A stretch of 64,000 nt of DNA from Ostrinia nubilalis (GCF_963855985.1 NC_087118.1:62001-126000); one strand, 5' to 3'; shown: positions 1-10,323, counted from the stretch's first letter. Notes: generated by a model not told the origin, from the sequence alone. Program-made: numbers and translations.

Positions 1-262
1 TTATGTTTAAATAAGAATACAATTTAAGAGTTGATTTTAAGAGTTTATTATTAAATAAAAAAAAATACACTTCTAATATTGTTTGTCTGGCATACATTTA
101 GTATGGAAGCTGGAAACATTTAATTTTCAGATAGATTCAGTTTATTCTGTAACCTATTATTCGTACCTACCGTTTGAAAGAGCTCATTAGGCACTTTCAG
201 GATCAGTAACCAGTTTTTCAATATCTTGTATAGTTTAGAAATAATTGAGTGAGATCACTTAA
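1..262. repeat. AT-rich flank ending in a dispersed repeat terminus
   Basis: No coding potential is visible. Bases about 150-262 resemble 56440-56547: both contain an 'aatatcttgtat' or 'acatcttgtat' block and both end in GTGAGATCACTTA. This looks like one end of a dispersed element. The retrotransposon gag sequence starts directly after it, so the repeat, or a break at its edge, has removed the 5' LTR and start of gag of the neighbouring BEL element. The family is not recognised. Confidence 0.45.
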
Positions 263-1183
263 CGTTTCCACCACAGGGTGGAAAAAAAATCACATCCACA
301 TCAAAAAAATGTATGACAGTACCAACGAAAGCCTAAACGCCATCATAAACCTGGGTGTCGACATCAGCTCCTGGGATCCTTTGATAGTACATATTCTTTC
401 TCAAAAATTAGACTCCGAAACTCACAAACATTACATCGAATCTCTAAAAAAACCCAAGAGATTTGCCATCATTATCAGATTTTCTAAACTTCTTAGAAAA
501 TAAATTTACATCATTAGAATCATCACGACGAAAGCAAGATTCTACATCAAAAACATCTCCGACTGAAACAACATCAAACTTTAAAAAACCTAATAATTAT
601 TTCAAATCATTTACTAGCAATCAATATCAAAGCACTCAATTAGGTGCAAAAGTCACTCAAACAAGATGTCCATTATGCAAAAATGAACACCACGGAATTT
701 TTCACTGCAACACTTTCCTCAAATTACAACCTACCGAACGTCGAAACATTATTGCGAAACTAAAATTATGTGTAAATTGCCTTTATGATCACTTTGGCAA
801 AACTTGCATATCAGACAAACGCTGCCGCAAATGGCAAGGCCGGCATAACACACTGATACATGATGCCTTTGTCAAGCAACCGACTACGTGTGATCGGAAA
901 AACACCACACACGTGTCCCAAAACGACATTACCGAAACTCTATTAGCAACAGCATCAGTAAAAGTGCAGTCAGCCGATGGCACATTTATCAAGCTTCGAG
1001 CACTCATAGATCAGGGGTCACAGACTTCACTCATCACGGAAAAAGCAGCGCAGTTGTTACAGCTACCGCGACAAAGATGTAAGGGTGTCATTTTTGGAGT
1101 AGGAGCAAAGGAAAACAACTGCAAAGGTGTAATCAATATAACTTGTTCATCAGCACTTAGCGACTATCAATTCAATACAGATG
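263..1183 (+). pseudogene. gag: BEL/Pao gag and start of protease (broken)
   Basis: Two overlapping frames (249-503, then 463-1183) together match the C-terminal half of BEL/Pao Gag. A segment containing 'LGVDISSWDPLIVHILSQKL' is followed, after a one-base frameshift near 460, by a cysteine-rich region (CPLCKNEHH...CVNC...C) typical of Pao zinc knuckles. Next comes the start of the aspartic protease, with active-site motif ALIDQGSQTSLI near 1000. Gag would package the RNA and the protease would mature the polyprotein. The N-terminal half is missing at the left repeat boundary. The frame is cut at 1184 by a poly(T)-ended insertion and resumes at 2464. Confidence 0.85.
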
Positions 1184-2463
1184 TTTTTTTTTTTTTTTTT
1201 TTTTTTATGCATATCAAGGCAGGTATTTGACCACAATCGCACCTGATGTTAAGTGGGATGCAGTCTAGGATGGTACATATCTGCCCTGTAAGTGCTTATT
1301 CACTCTCGCCTTGAAGAGGCCCGGATTATAGTTTTCGGGAAAGACAGCAGCAGGCAACGAATTCCAGTCCCTAGCTGTTCGCATTATAAAAGTGTCATCG
1401 AAACGCTTAGTGCGAGCTGGTGGAATGTCAACAATATAGGGATGGTACGCTAACCTGCGTCTGGTTCCCCGATGATGGAAGGGGGCTGGTGGAATTAATT
1501 CGTGTAATTCTTTCGCACATTCTCCGAAGTGTAGCCTGTAGAAAACCGATAGGGATGCTACCTTACGGCGATGGTCAAGTTCCTGGAGCGCCGCTTCAAC
1601 AAGGGTAGGGCTGTCGATAAGTCTTCTGGCACGCCTTTCCACCGAATCCAAAGCAGCCAAATGTTTCTTGGCAGAGCCGTCCCAGAGGTGGCAGCAGTAT
1701 TCCATGCAAGGTCGGATCTGTGCTTTATAAAGCTGCAGCCTTTGCTTCTTGGAGAAGTACTGCCTTGCCCTCGAGAGGATACCAAGTTTTTTGGCAGCAG
1801 TTTTCGCTATGGATTCGATGTACTCGCCAAAGTTCAGCTTGCTGGACATTTCAATGCCCAAGAGTTGCAGTCGCTCGGTGATTTTGACAGGCACACCTCG
1901 GAATGTTGGAGCCATAAGAAATGGACTTCGTTTTGCGGAGAACAGACACGCCTGTGTTTTTGACGCGTTAAATTGGACCAGGTTGGCATCGCCCCAATCA
2001 GAGACATCCTGAAGGGCCAAATTTAAGCGTTCAATTAAGGACTCACGACAAGACTCGATCTCACGCCTGTTGGCTTTTGCGTTGGATATATAATTGGCTG
2101 TCACTGTCGTGTCATCTGCGTACCCAAAGGTGCCGGGTTTGAGCAGATCGTTGATATGCAGTAAAAAAAGAGTTGCAGACAGCACCGAACCCTGAGGGAC
2201 GCCAGCGTCAATAGGTTGTTGACTAGAAGTGTAGCCCTCAAGGACTACTCTTATTGATCGTCCCTCAAGAAAATCGGAGATCCATTTGCACAAGCCAACA
2301 GGGATTCCAAAAGATGGAAGCTTGTTTAATAGGCTGCCGTGCCAGACTCTGTCAAACGCCTTTGATACGTCCAGTGAAACGGCAAGGGCTTCACCATGTT
2401 TCTCAATGGCCTCGCTCCATAAGTGTGTGGCATACACGAGAAGATCACCTGTTACTGACCATA
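1184..2463 (-). mobile_element. 5'-truncated non-LTR retrotransposon (minus strand) inside BEL protease
   Basis: The left edge is a run of 23 T (1184-1206), which is the poly(A) tail of a minus-strand retrotransposon. The right edge is a truncated RT frame. The BEL protease frame breaks at GATG|TT and resumes at about 2464 with the same few bases (ATGTT), so the target duplication is short, about 3-5 bp and blurred by the tail. The single open frame spanning almost the whole insert suggests a fairly recent insertion. Confidence 0.9.
1265..2437 (-). CDS. Reverse transcriptase C-terminal part, jockey/CR1-type non-LTR element
   Basis: An uninterrupted 390-residue frame. RT motif A is SLDVSKAFDRVWH, motif B is AGVPQGSVLSATLF and motif C is GYADDTTV, followed by the thumb and the usual C-terminal region (RPCMEYCCHLWDG, RDWNSLP, FKARVNKHL). 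It would copy element RNA into DNA at the target. The endonuclease and ORF1 are absent because the insertion is 5'-truncated. The true frame continues upstream of the first Met to the junction at about 2463. RNase H is not seen, which fits jockey or CR1 groups; I cannot separate the two by eye. Confidence 0.88.
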   Translation of the reverse strand: MYATHLWSEAIEKHGEALAVSLDVSKAFDRVWHGSLLNKLPSFGIPVGLCKWISDFLEGRSIRVVLEGYTSSQQPIDAGVPQGSVLSATLFLLHINDLLKPGTFGYADDTTVTANYISNAKANRREIESCRESLIERLNLALQDVSDWGDANLVQFNASKTQACLFSAKRSPFLMAPTFRGVPVKITERLQLLGIEMSSKLNFGEYIESIAKTAAKKLGILSRARQYFSKKQRLQLYKAQIRPCMEYCCHLWDGSAKKHLAALDSVERRARRLIDSPTLVEAALQELDHRRKVASLSVFYRLHFGECAKELHELIPPAPFHHRGTRRRLAYHPYIVDIPPARTKRFDDTFIMRTARDWNSLPAAVFPENYNPGLFKARVNKHLQGRYVPS

Positions 2464-2639
2464 TGTTATCATAATGAAAAAGTTAGTTAACAATCTACCA
2501 AATCATTCTTTCAATAGACCGAATTGGTCACATCTCGACAATATTCAATTAGCAGATCCTGAATTCTATATCAGTCGGCCTATAGACCTGCTATTAGGAG
2601 ACGACGTTTATTCGTCTATCATCTTAAACGGTATCATAA
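2464..2639 (+). pseudogene. BEL/Pao protease, continuation
   Basis: The frame reopens with a sequence of the type ...HLDNIQLADPEFYISRPIDLLLGDD, a conserved stretch of the Pao-type aspartic protease flap and C-terminal region. It follows on from the frame that stopped at 1183. It is cut again at 2640 by an element with inverted repeats. Confidence 0.8.
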
Positions 2640-2696
2640 TACAGGGTGGCCCAGAAGAAAGTTCACTTTTGAAAATTCAAGGAAACGAAAACTGTA

Positions 2697-3344
2697 AGTT
2701 GTAACTGCATGCACTTTAAGTGCCATAGAAGCCGACTGTCATATTCAACATTATTGCAGAAATATAAGATGTCTCATCTTAAATCCAGGAGAGTACAGCT
2801 GCAAGTAATGTTATTGCATGATTTCTGTCATAATAAGTACGACTGTAACGACAGAGTAAATATGATTAGCTATGGAGTACCTGTCAGGCCGCGCGTTAGG
2901 ACCTGCCGACCACACAAACTATTCAATGTTCCAACTGCTCGAACTAATGCTGGTAAACGCTCGCCTATTGCTCGCCTGGCCGATATCTATAACGAACATT
3001 TTAGTAATATAGACATATTAGCAAACAATAAGAACGCCTTTAGGAAGCTAGTTTTTGAGCAATTGTACTCAATTGACTAGTATCATTTGTAATTTTTTAA
3101 AATTTCTAATATTGTAGCTTTATCTTCAAAATTTTTATTTTTTTAATATTGTAGCCTTTACTATCTTCATAATCTGATGTATAAAATAATATTACCTTCC
3201 ACTCTCATCGTAATTTACTCGTTTATATAATATGTGGATGACGTGGTTGGTTTCACAATTGTAATCCTAGTAAGTAAGTAATATTATTTATAGTTATACA
3301 TATTGTGAAGCTGTTTGTCTTCCCAAATAAATGAAAAAAAAAAA
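2697..3344 (+). mobile_element. Non-LTR retrotransposon 3' tail nested in the Tc1/mariner-type element
   Basis: It is flanked by the direct repeat AAAACTGTA (2688-2696 and 3345-3353) and ends in an A-run after AATAAATG, the signature of target-primed insertion. Only the last part of ORF2 and the 3' UTR remain. Because it lies within an arm whose inverted partner is unbroken, it must be younger than the host element. Confidence 0.88.
2709..3080 (+). pseudogene. C-terminal fragment of a non-LTR ORF2
   Basis: The 123-residue frame ends in a region of the type FNVPTARTNAGKRSPIARL followed by YNEHFSNIDI, which I recognise as the extreme C-terminus of insect jockey-like ORF2 proteins, downstream of the RT domain. 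No catalytic motif is included, so it cannot be active. The 5' truncation is at about 2697. Confidence 0.7.
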
Positions 3345-3415
3345 AAAACTGTACATTTTTGTAGAACTTTAACTATTGCAATTTAAAGGAAATTTAGTGC
3401 AATTTATTTTAAAAT

Positions 3416-3610
3416 TTACTTTATTTTATAAATTTTATCGTACATGTGATTCCCTTGACGTTTACAACATTCGGTCAACATACATAAACATTTTGGAAAA
3501 CTTTCGTTAGAGTTACCTCGAAATGGATTCAGGATGAATGAATGCTGCAGAGTTTTTAGATTATGAGAGTATACTCTGCTCATAAGGTAACCCCACAAAA
3601 AGAAGTCTGC
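3416..3610 (-). pseudogene. Transposase C-terminal remnant, left arm
   Basis: A minus-strand frame contains MWGYLMSRVYSHNLKTLQH and a basic tail. This resembles the 'LWGYVK..VY' region and C-terminus of insect Tc1/mariner-superfamily transposases. It is the inverted partner of the remnant in the right arm, so the element's arms carry duplicated transposase ends. No catalytic residues are present. Confidence 0.6.
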
Positions 3611-3729
3611 TGGAATGAGATTAGCGCTTTTTAGAGGCAGTGAGATTTCACCCCTGCTTAATTGGTTTGTTGCATTGAAAAGATGATTAACTTTTGAGAG
3701 CGCTATACTGGTAGGCTGAAAAGCTTCTT

Positions 3730-4115
3730 GATTTCAAAGCTGCAAGATTCGCAAGGCTATGACCGGAGCACTTGGTTTCATCAAGATGGGGCTACGTGTC
3801 ATACTTCAAATGAGAGCATTTAGATGGTAAGAGACATGTTCCCACAAAAAAATATTTTCAGGCAGGGGTGACATCTCCTGGCCACCAGGAAGCCCTGATC
3901 TCACTCCAAAAAAATCTTTTTTGTGGTGTTACATTAAGAATAGAGTATACTTTTATAATCCAACAACCATGCAGAAACTAAAGCTCAGCATTCGGCAAAA
4001 ACTTGAAAATAGGTTTCGAGGTAATTCTAACGAACGCATTTCAAGATTTTGATGTATGTTGATCGAATGTTATAAGCGTCAAGGAAATCTCCTGGGCGAT
4101 GTAATTTAATAAAGG
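3730..4115 (+). pseudogene. Transposase remnant with WFHQDGA-CHTS motif, right arm
   Basis: Read with several frameshifts and stops, the strand gives TWFHQDGATCHTSNESI near 3770, the block containing the second catalytic Asp of Tc1/mariner-superfamily DDE/D transposases. It is followed by SRQG..SWPPGSPDLTP-like and LWGVT..RIEY-like remnants and the C-terminal tail. It is heavily decayed and non-functional. Confidence 0.65.
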
Positions 4116-4239
4116 TAAATTTAAATATAAATTGCATTAAATTTCCTTTGAATTGCGATAGTTAAAGTTCTATAAAAATGTACAGTTTTTGTTTCCTAGA
4201 ATTTTCAAAAGTGAACTTTCTTCTGGGCCATCCTGTATA

Positions 4240-4376
4240 TCATCAGATCAATCACAAGCCGTGGCACAACAAACCCGCCTCGGTTGGATTTTAGTGGTAA
4301 CGTAAAATCTTATCAATGCAACGTTATTTTAAACAACGAGCAAGATATCCAACGCTTCTGGGAAATAGAAGACATT
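4240..4376 (+). pseudogene. BEL/Pao protease-to-RT linker
   Basis: The BEL frame resumes with a QQTRLGWIL-type block, the conserved C-terminus of the Pao protease region. A one-base frameshift follows near 4290, then the linker ahead of RT (...NEQDIQRFWEIED). It is interrupted after 4376 by the SINE array and continues at 5018. Confidence 0.78.
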
Positions 4377-4409
4377 TGAAAATTATAAATAACTTGAAAA
4401 AATCGAACT

Positions 4410-4481
4410 GCCTAAGGCGGGAATTGAACCCACGACCTTCCGCTTGCCGGGCGACTGCTCTTCCAACTGAGCTACTTAGAC
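4410..4481 (-). other. tRNA-like promoter block of the SINE, left copy
   Basis: The reverse complement reads as a 72-nt tRNA-like cloverleaf with A box TAGCTCAGTTGG and B box GGTTCAATTCC. The seven-pair acceptor GTCTAAG/CTTAGGC closes. See the right-hand copy for details. It is a repeat component, not a functional tRNA gene. Confidence 0.7.
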
Positions 4482-4868
4482 ACTGGATAAACCCGTCGAA
4501 ATTTTCAAGTGTAACACGCTGTTATGGCCAGCGTTTGTTTCATCAATGTTAAGTATACCTACCCTACATCTAACAGAAATATTGTTGCAAATATTTAACT
4601 GTCAGTTAAGATGAAACAGCTCTTTTACATAGTTATTTAATTTTTAGCGTTAAGAGTCGCATCTCAAACTAATTTGAAAATTATAAATAACTTGAAAAAA
4701 TCGAACTGCCTAAGGCGGGAATTGAAAGAGCTGTTTCATCTTAACTGACAGTTAAATATTTGCAACAATATTTCTGTTAGATGTAGGGTAGGTATACTTA
4801 ACATTGATGAAACAAACGCTGGCCGTAACAGCGTGTTACACTTGAAAATTTCGACGGGTTTATCCAGT

Positions 4869-4940
4869 GTCTAAGTAGCTCAGTTGGAAGAGCAGTCGCC
4901 CGGCAAGCGGAAGGTCGTGGGTTCAATTCCCGCCTTAGGC
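4869..4940 (+). other. tRNA-like promoter block of the SINE, right copy
   Basis: The acceptor stem GTCTAAG pairs with CTTAGGC. D arm (GCTC..GAGC), T arm (GTGGG TTCAATT CCCGC) and the internal polymerase III A and B boxes are present. The anticodon loop reads CCGGCAA, with C instead of the near-invariant T at position 33. The block sits inside the repeat unit, so I call it a SINE head derived from tRNA. Confidence 0.7.
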
Positions 4941-5017
4941 AGTTCGATTTTTTCAAGTTATTTATAATTTTTAAATTAGTTTGAGATGCTACTCTTAACG
5001 CTAAAAATTAAATAACT

Positions 5018-6266
5018 AAATAGAAGACATTCCCGAAGACTTGAGCATGAGCAAAGAAGATATTCAATGTCTTGAATATTTCAAAAACACTACAGAACGA
5101 CAGCAAGATGGTAAATACATTGTGAGATTACCATTATTTTATCAGATGCAGCAGAAAAGTTAGGAGAGTCAAAATCAAGAGCAATATCACAATTTAAACA
5201 ACTAGAAAAAAGATTCACAAATAATCCAAACATCGAACAGGAATACAAATCATTCATCAATGAGTACATCAAACTGGGTCACATGCGAGTGACGTCTCCT
5301 CGTGACGTCAACACGCTACCTACTACCGGTGTCTACTTACCACATCATTGCGTTTTACGCGCGGAGTCGTCGACTACAGCACTACGTGTCGTTTTTAACG
5401 CCTCATCAAAAACCTCAAGCGGTCAAAGCTTGAATGATGTTATGGCAAATTCTTCTTCACAATGACGACCAAATCTATCAAAAAATCATCTGGAGAGACT
5501 CGCCTTCTCAACCCATGCAGGAATACCAACTGTCTACTGTCACCTATGGCACAAAAGCAGCCCCGTTTCTCGCCATGATGGTTTTAAAACAATTGGCCGA
5601 AGATGAAGGCCACAAATATCAATCTCCAGCCGCCAAGGTTCTACAAGAGCAATTTTACATGGACGACCTGATCAGTGGAACCCATGACTTATTATCAGCC
5701 AAACAATTACAATCAGATTTAATCAATTTGTTATCAACAGGAGGATTTAACCTTAGAAAATGGTCAGCAAACTCGCCAGCTCTTCTAGAAGGAGTTAGCA
5801 CAGCAAATATCAATGATCAATCTTACGATTTTAAATTCGAAGAATCGACAAAAATATTAGGCCTCCGTTGGCATCCTTTATCAGATGACTTCAGTTTTGA
5901 CATCAAAATCGATTTATTACAATCAAAATTAACAAAAAGAACATTATTATCAGATATTTCAAAGCTATTCGACCCGTTAGGATGGCTAACTCCAATAATT
6001 ACAAAACTAAAATTACGTTTCCAAAAAATTTGGTTACATAACGTAGAATGGGACGATGATCTTCCCACTGATATCAAAGCAGAGTGGATAAAAATCAGAT
6101 TGGATATAAAAAACATAGAACAGATTCGAATCCCTAGATGGTTAAAAAGCAGCATAGATGACGTCATTCAACTTCACGGTTTTTGTGATGCATCTATCAA
6201 CGCATACGCTTGTGTAATATATTGTAAAATAGTCAAACAAAATCAAGACGGCAGTCAAAGCAATTC
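5018..6266 (+). pseudogene. pol: BEL/Pao reverse transcriptase and start of RNase H (internal deletion)
   Basis: The N-terminal RT part runs to about 5445 (VYLPHHCVLR, LRVVFNASSKTSSGQSLNDV). It then jumps frame directly to QIYQKIIWR, so the block holding the first catalytic Asp (expected D-I-x-K-M-Y-R-Q type motif) is deleted. The rest of RT is present with YMDD at about 5660 (EQFYMDDLISG), then the connection domain (KLFDPLGWL) and the start of RNase H (LHGFCDAS, about 6177). The deletion alone would destroy polymerase activity. The frame is cut at 6266 by the ISL2EU element and resumes at 10324. Confidence 0.88.
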
Positions 6267-6577
6267 GCTACTTGACAGTTGTAACAATAAAATATGAAAT
6301 ATGTTTTATAAGGTAGCTTTTAAGTAAATAATAATCATACAGTACGTTTTTTGCATTAAAACAAATTATTAATATTTTATTTTTGGAAAATAAATCTGAG
6401 TTTTTTTTATCTGTGGTTGACAAAGAGCGGCCATGATTGATCATCGTATGACGTCATAATTTAATAAACCAAAGTTTTATTAGTAGGTTATGTCGCTATT
6501 TGTTCTTACTTTACTGAAAAAAGTAAACAAAAATCGCTCAAATATTTGAATTTGTGCTGTTTAAAACATTTCAGGAA

Positions 6578-8004
6578 ATGGAGTCAGGCTATATTAAAGC
6601 GGATAGTGCAAACTTGCCTAGAATCGATGCGTTTATGATCGCAAATTTCTTTGCCTGTAATCCTAATTTTTGTTGTGCTGAGTTTCGGAATGCAAAAACT
6701 TCCGTGTAAGTACCTACCTACCGAAATAAAATACATTATTTTTGTACAAGCTGTTGTAATATTAAGATTCCTAAGTCATTCAAATAGCTACTTTATATCA
6801 AACACTTATAGGTTATGTTTTTAATTTCAGATCTTCGCGACAGTCTTATGGCGATGACGCCATAGGATATGTCCAGCTGAAGAGGGAAGGAAATTTGTGT
6901 GTCGTAAAGGGTAAAGTTTGTCCCGAACACAAAGTTCGTCAACAGCCATACTCGGTGTCCATGGTCATCGACGAAAAGGAAGGAGTTGTACAAAGTGTAC
7001 AGTGTGCTGACTGCCCTGCCTCCCAAGGTTGCTGTAAACATGCAGTGGCTTTCTTAATGTGGACACATAGAAGAAGTGAAGAGCCATCTTGCACTGCCAT
7101 TGCATGCTACTGGAAAAAATCAAAATTGTCTAAGGTTGGCAGTACTCTAAAGTACATGACAATAAAAGAGATGGGTAACAGTGGCAGTTCTATACATAAC
7201 CGGCAAGATGAAAGTGTTTTGTGCGAATTTTTAAAAGAAAGTAAACTGAGGAAGTTACAAAACTGACAAATTTTGAAACATCAGATTGATTATGAGGATG
7301 ATGTAATTCAGTTGCTTTCCTTACACCAATTAAGTTGCAGATTTAATTCTGAAGATAACAGTGATCGTTTTTTAAACAAAATACATACAGTTGTTACAGA
7401 AAAGAATATTAGTGAAGCGGAAAGGCTAACATGCCAACAACATAGAAGTCCAGCATGGCACGAGCTTCGATATGCCCGAATAACAGCATCAAGAGCTTAT
7501 GAGGTGTCTCGGTGTAAGACATTAGATGGCTCATTAATTGCAGCATTAATGGGTGCAAAATTTCCTGACACTGTTGCTATGAAAAGAGGCCGAAACTTAG
7601 AAGATCTTGTAAAAAAACAATTAAAAGAACAACTTGGTGAAATTTCTCAGTGTGGACTGTTTATATGTCAAGAATATCCTATGTTAGCAGCATCACCTGA
7701 TGGGATTTTGAATGATGATACTGTAATAGAAATAAAGTGTCCAATGAATGAAAAAACTTCAAAAAATTATATTTCTAACGACCAAGTCACTGCTAAGTAC
7801 TTTGCACAAGTACAACTGCAGATGCACATAACTAAATTGAAAAAGTGTTTATTTGTTGTGGCATCATGCGATTTTGAAGAAAATGGTGAAGTGGATATTG
7901 TGCCTGTAGAATACAGTTCTGGATATGTTAATAACTTATTATGTGAACTGCAATCTTTTTGGAAAAAAAATGTGTATCCATTACTATATAATAGTACCAA
8001 ATAA
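6578..8004 (+). CDS. SWIM zinc finger plus YqaJ-type exonuclease, two exons, one in-frame stop
   Basis: Exon 1 (6578-6705) ends at GT|GTAAGT and exon 2 starts after TTTCAG at 6831. The join keeps frame and gives a SWIM-type cysteine/histidine cluster (CADCPASQGCCKHAVAF). A TGA at 7264-7266 interrupts the same frame, which then continues open to 8004. The second half is a YqaJ/lambda-exonuclease-like nuclease: SPAWHELRYARITAS, GRNLEDLVKK, the catalytic ASPDG...VIEIKCP pair and an AQVQLQMHI helix. In this transposon group the nuclease accompanies the transposase; its exact role is unsettled. The single nonsense codon is probably inactivating unless read through. AATAAA at 8001 overlaps the stop. 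Confidence 0.85.
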
Positions 8005-8024
8005 AAGAGTGTAATTTTTGAAAA

Positions 8025-10058
8025 TCATGTATTTTTTATTAAACTATCCTGTAGATTAATTAGTGCACAGGCAATAATAACACATTCATCCAAATATTGT
8101 AACAATTTGTTATTAACTACAGAATGGGGTTTTAACATAAAAAATTCTCTTAAACGTCTTATAATTCGCTCAATGTGAATCCTTAAACTTGCTACCTGTT
8201 TTGTTTTAATTACATCACTTTTTGATAATTTGGAATTAGAAGAAACACTTGGAGGTCTTATTAAATTAATTCCTTTTTGCAGTAAAAGTTCTTCAATATG
8301 TTTAAATCCCCTATCTGCAAGTATAGACACACCTGGTTCTAAACAATCTAAAAAGTTGCAGTTCTGTACTAACAAGGCATCAGTAGTTCTGCCACTGAAC
8401 CCAGGTGAAATATAATTGATAATACCATCAGGAGTACTACTGATTAAGTATTTGGCAGTGTTTGCTTTCTTGTATTCTGACCATGTTAAAGCCTGCTCTA
8501 CAGATTTTGATGGTTTTTGAATTTCTATTTCTAGACAGTCAATAATACAATAGACATTATGGTATTTATGTCTAAATGCCATGGGTAAGTTTCGTTTCAC
8601 TGATCTTTTACTTGATTTAATTATAAATGGATGTAATACATTTGCAATAAGAGCTACAGATTTCATAAAAATTTTACTGACATAAGACAAAGACATGCCA
8701 AATTGATCTCCAAGTTCAGAAAATGGTGTATTTAACCTTATTTTTTTTAAACACAATAATATGTGTTCTTCACGAAGCTTAGTATGTTTTTTTATAATAT
8801 CAATTAAAAAATAACAGTCCTTAGAAATACCTAGGTAATATCTTGGATTATTCTTAATTAATTGTGTAGTATTTTCAATAGACATTCGCTGCCGATTTTC
8901 TACTTCAATTTTCCTTCTTATTTCTGATAATTCAGCTTGAATTTCTTGGTTACTGCTAGTTGATGTCATTGTTAGTAGGGACTGAACAGATGGCGATGTG
9001 TCAGTTGTTAACTGTGAAGGTTTTGATGGTGTTGAACTGGTCGAAGATGACTCTTCTAACTTTTCACGGAATAGTAATTTCCTCCTGGGTTTCATATAAC
9101 CTTCTGATCCAACTCGAGACTTAATTTTAATAGGTGATGTTGCTATAGTCTTAGTATGAGTTGTTAATGGAGAAGTATTTTTATCTTTAGCTTGACTAGA
9201 AGTTTGTACAGCTTTGCTTCTAACCTTTGCAGACAAACATAGTTGTGTTAATTTATCAGCTGTTTCAGGGCATACTTGTATCATCTGATCTTGACAATTA
9301 TGTCTCTCATCCAGCCCGGAAGTAGTAGATAAGGAATCTAAAAAAAAACAATAAACAAGTATTATTTATAACATAGTCAAGTATGTAAATGTGCATGACA
9401 AAGATACTGTACTACTCTAGAAACTAGGTTCTAAAGAAAACTTTAAAAGTAAACCTATTTTGAAATAATTGAACTAACTAATTGATAACTTTACTCACCG
9501 CTATTGCTTGTCATGGTCATGCCTGATGTTGATGGCAATTCCTTAGAAAATATTTCTTCTAATATGTTCATACGTCGTCTTTTGCTTACAACTGATCGAG
9601 GTTGTGTTGGCCCTGTTCGTTTTATTCTGTCCGGTTGACAATGAAATTTCGATGGCAAACAGTCAGGTTTCATTTTAATTTTACCAATAGAACCCATTAT
9701 ACTATATTGGATGTAATTTTCCATATCATTAGGTAGCTACAAAGAAAAACAAAGTGTCATTAGGTAGAAGTTAAGTTTATTCTATAAAATCTAACAAGTT
9801 AGGTTAGGTTTAAGTAATTTATTTTTGCGAAATCAAACATATTGATTTTGTCTTTAAAGGTAGTTTACTTACATCAAAGTGATCCTCACAAAAGAATATC
9901 ACAGACCTATCAGACGAAAACTGTGGGTCTCGGCGTGCCAATTGTAACCATTGCTTACGACGTTTTGGGCATTTAGGAACGTGTATAAATAATTTGTTGG
10001 GACATTTAATTGTCGTACTTCGACACATAGGCACCGCACACGTTTTGTAGCTTGTCAT
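8025..10058 (-). CDS. THAP-domain DDE transposase (DDE_Tnp_4 type), three exons, apparently intact
   Basis: Exons on the minus strand are 10058-9873, 9736-9499 and 9337-8025. Each has GT-AG borders (GTAAGT/TTGTAG, GTGAGT/TTTTAG) and the joins preserve frame, giving 578 residues without a stop. The N-terminus is a THAP finger (CAVPMC near residue 7, CEDHFD near 60, continuing across intron 1), which binds the element ends. The C-terminal half is an RNase-H-fold DDE transposase of the PIF/Harbinger/ISL2EU type: D in IIDCLEIEI, D in ILADRGF and E in RIHIERIIRR. A Ser/Thr-rich linker joins them. It converges tail to tail with the YqaJ gene, with 20 bp between the stops. I chose the Met at 10058 because the THAP cysteines follow at once. 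Confidence 0.88.
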
Positions 10059-10323
10059 TTTCACAATTTCAGCTAAATCTTTACACTTAACACTCAGAAC
10101 AGATAGTGCCGTATAGCCTTGTTTTGCTTGTTTTGTGAACTGTGACGTCATAGCAAGGAAATGTCACGTGACACAGTGTTTTGGCTCGAATTTCAAACCA
10201 AAAGATAAAAATTTCATATTTTCTCTATAAAATCAAGTTATTTTTGAAAAAAAGTTAATTGTAGGGGGTTTAAAATAAGACTACAAAAATTATAAAATAT
10301 ATTTCAGAAAATTGGCAAGTAGC

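Larger units (their letters stand above)
2640..4237. mobile_element. Long-TIR Tc1/mariner-superfamily element, degenerate
   Basis: The left end TACAGGGTGGCCCAGAAGAA and right end ...TTCTTCTGGGCCATCCTGTA are inverted copies, and the match extends about 48 bp to the GGAAAC block. The arms continue inward for several hundred bases: 3349-3600 is the reverse complement of about 3945-4190. TA flanks fit the superfamily. Remains of transposase are present in both arms. The left arm was later opened by a non-LTR tail (2697-3344). The BEL frame resumes after the right end. Confidence 0.8.
4377..5017. mobile_element. tRNA-derived SINE-like array in snap-back (inverted) arrangement
   Basis: It is flanked by a 14-bp direct repeat AAATAGAAGACATT (4363-4376 and 5018-5031) that also restores the BEL reading frame when one copy is removed. 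Inside, the minus strand (4377-4724) holds more than one unit of a repeat of about 290 bp. The plus strand (4725-5017) holds the same unit inverted, and the arms meet near 4624/4725 (CAGCTCTTTT against AAAGAGCTG). Each full unit contains a tRNA-like block. Confidence 0.8.
6267..10323. mobile_element. ISL2EU-type DNA transposon (PIF/Harbinger-related) with two converging genes
   Basis: The ends show inverted GCTACTTG...CAAGTAGC. The BEL frame stops at CAATTC (6261-6266) and resumes at CAATTC (10324-10329). Two readings are possible: a 6-bp duplication CAATTC, or a 2-bp AT duplication with termini T(C/G)GCTACTTG. The second is what I recall for ISL2EU. The element carries a SWIM-YqaJ nuclease gene (plus strand) and a spliced THAP-DDE transposase gene (minus strand), the two-gene content known for this group. 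It is a near-intact autonomous copy. Confidence 0.85.

Noticed and set aside
4869..4940. Functional tRNA gene
   Set aside because: It is tRNA-like, but C at position 33, its place inside a repeat unit and the inverted second copy inside a retroposed block make a SINE head more likely.
6793..7041. Minus-strand frame of 82 codons
   Set aside because: Antisense of the SWIM region of the YqaJ gene; no motif of its own.
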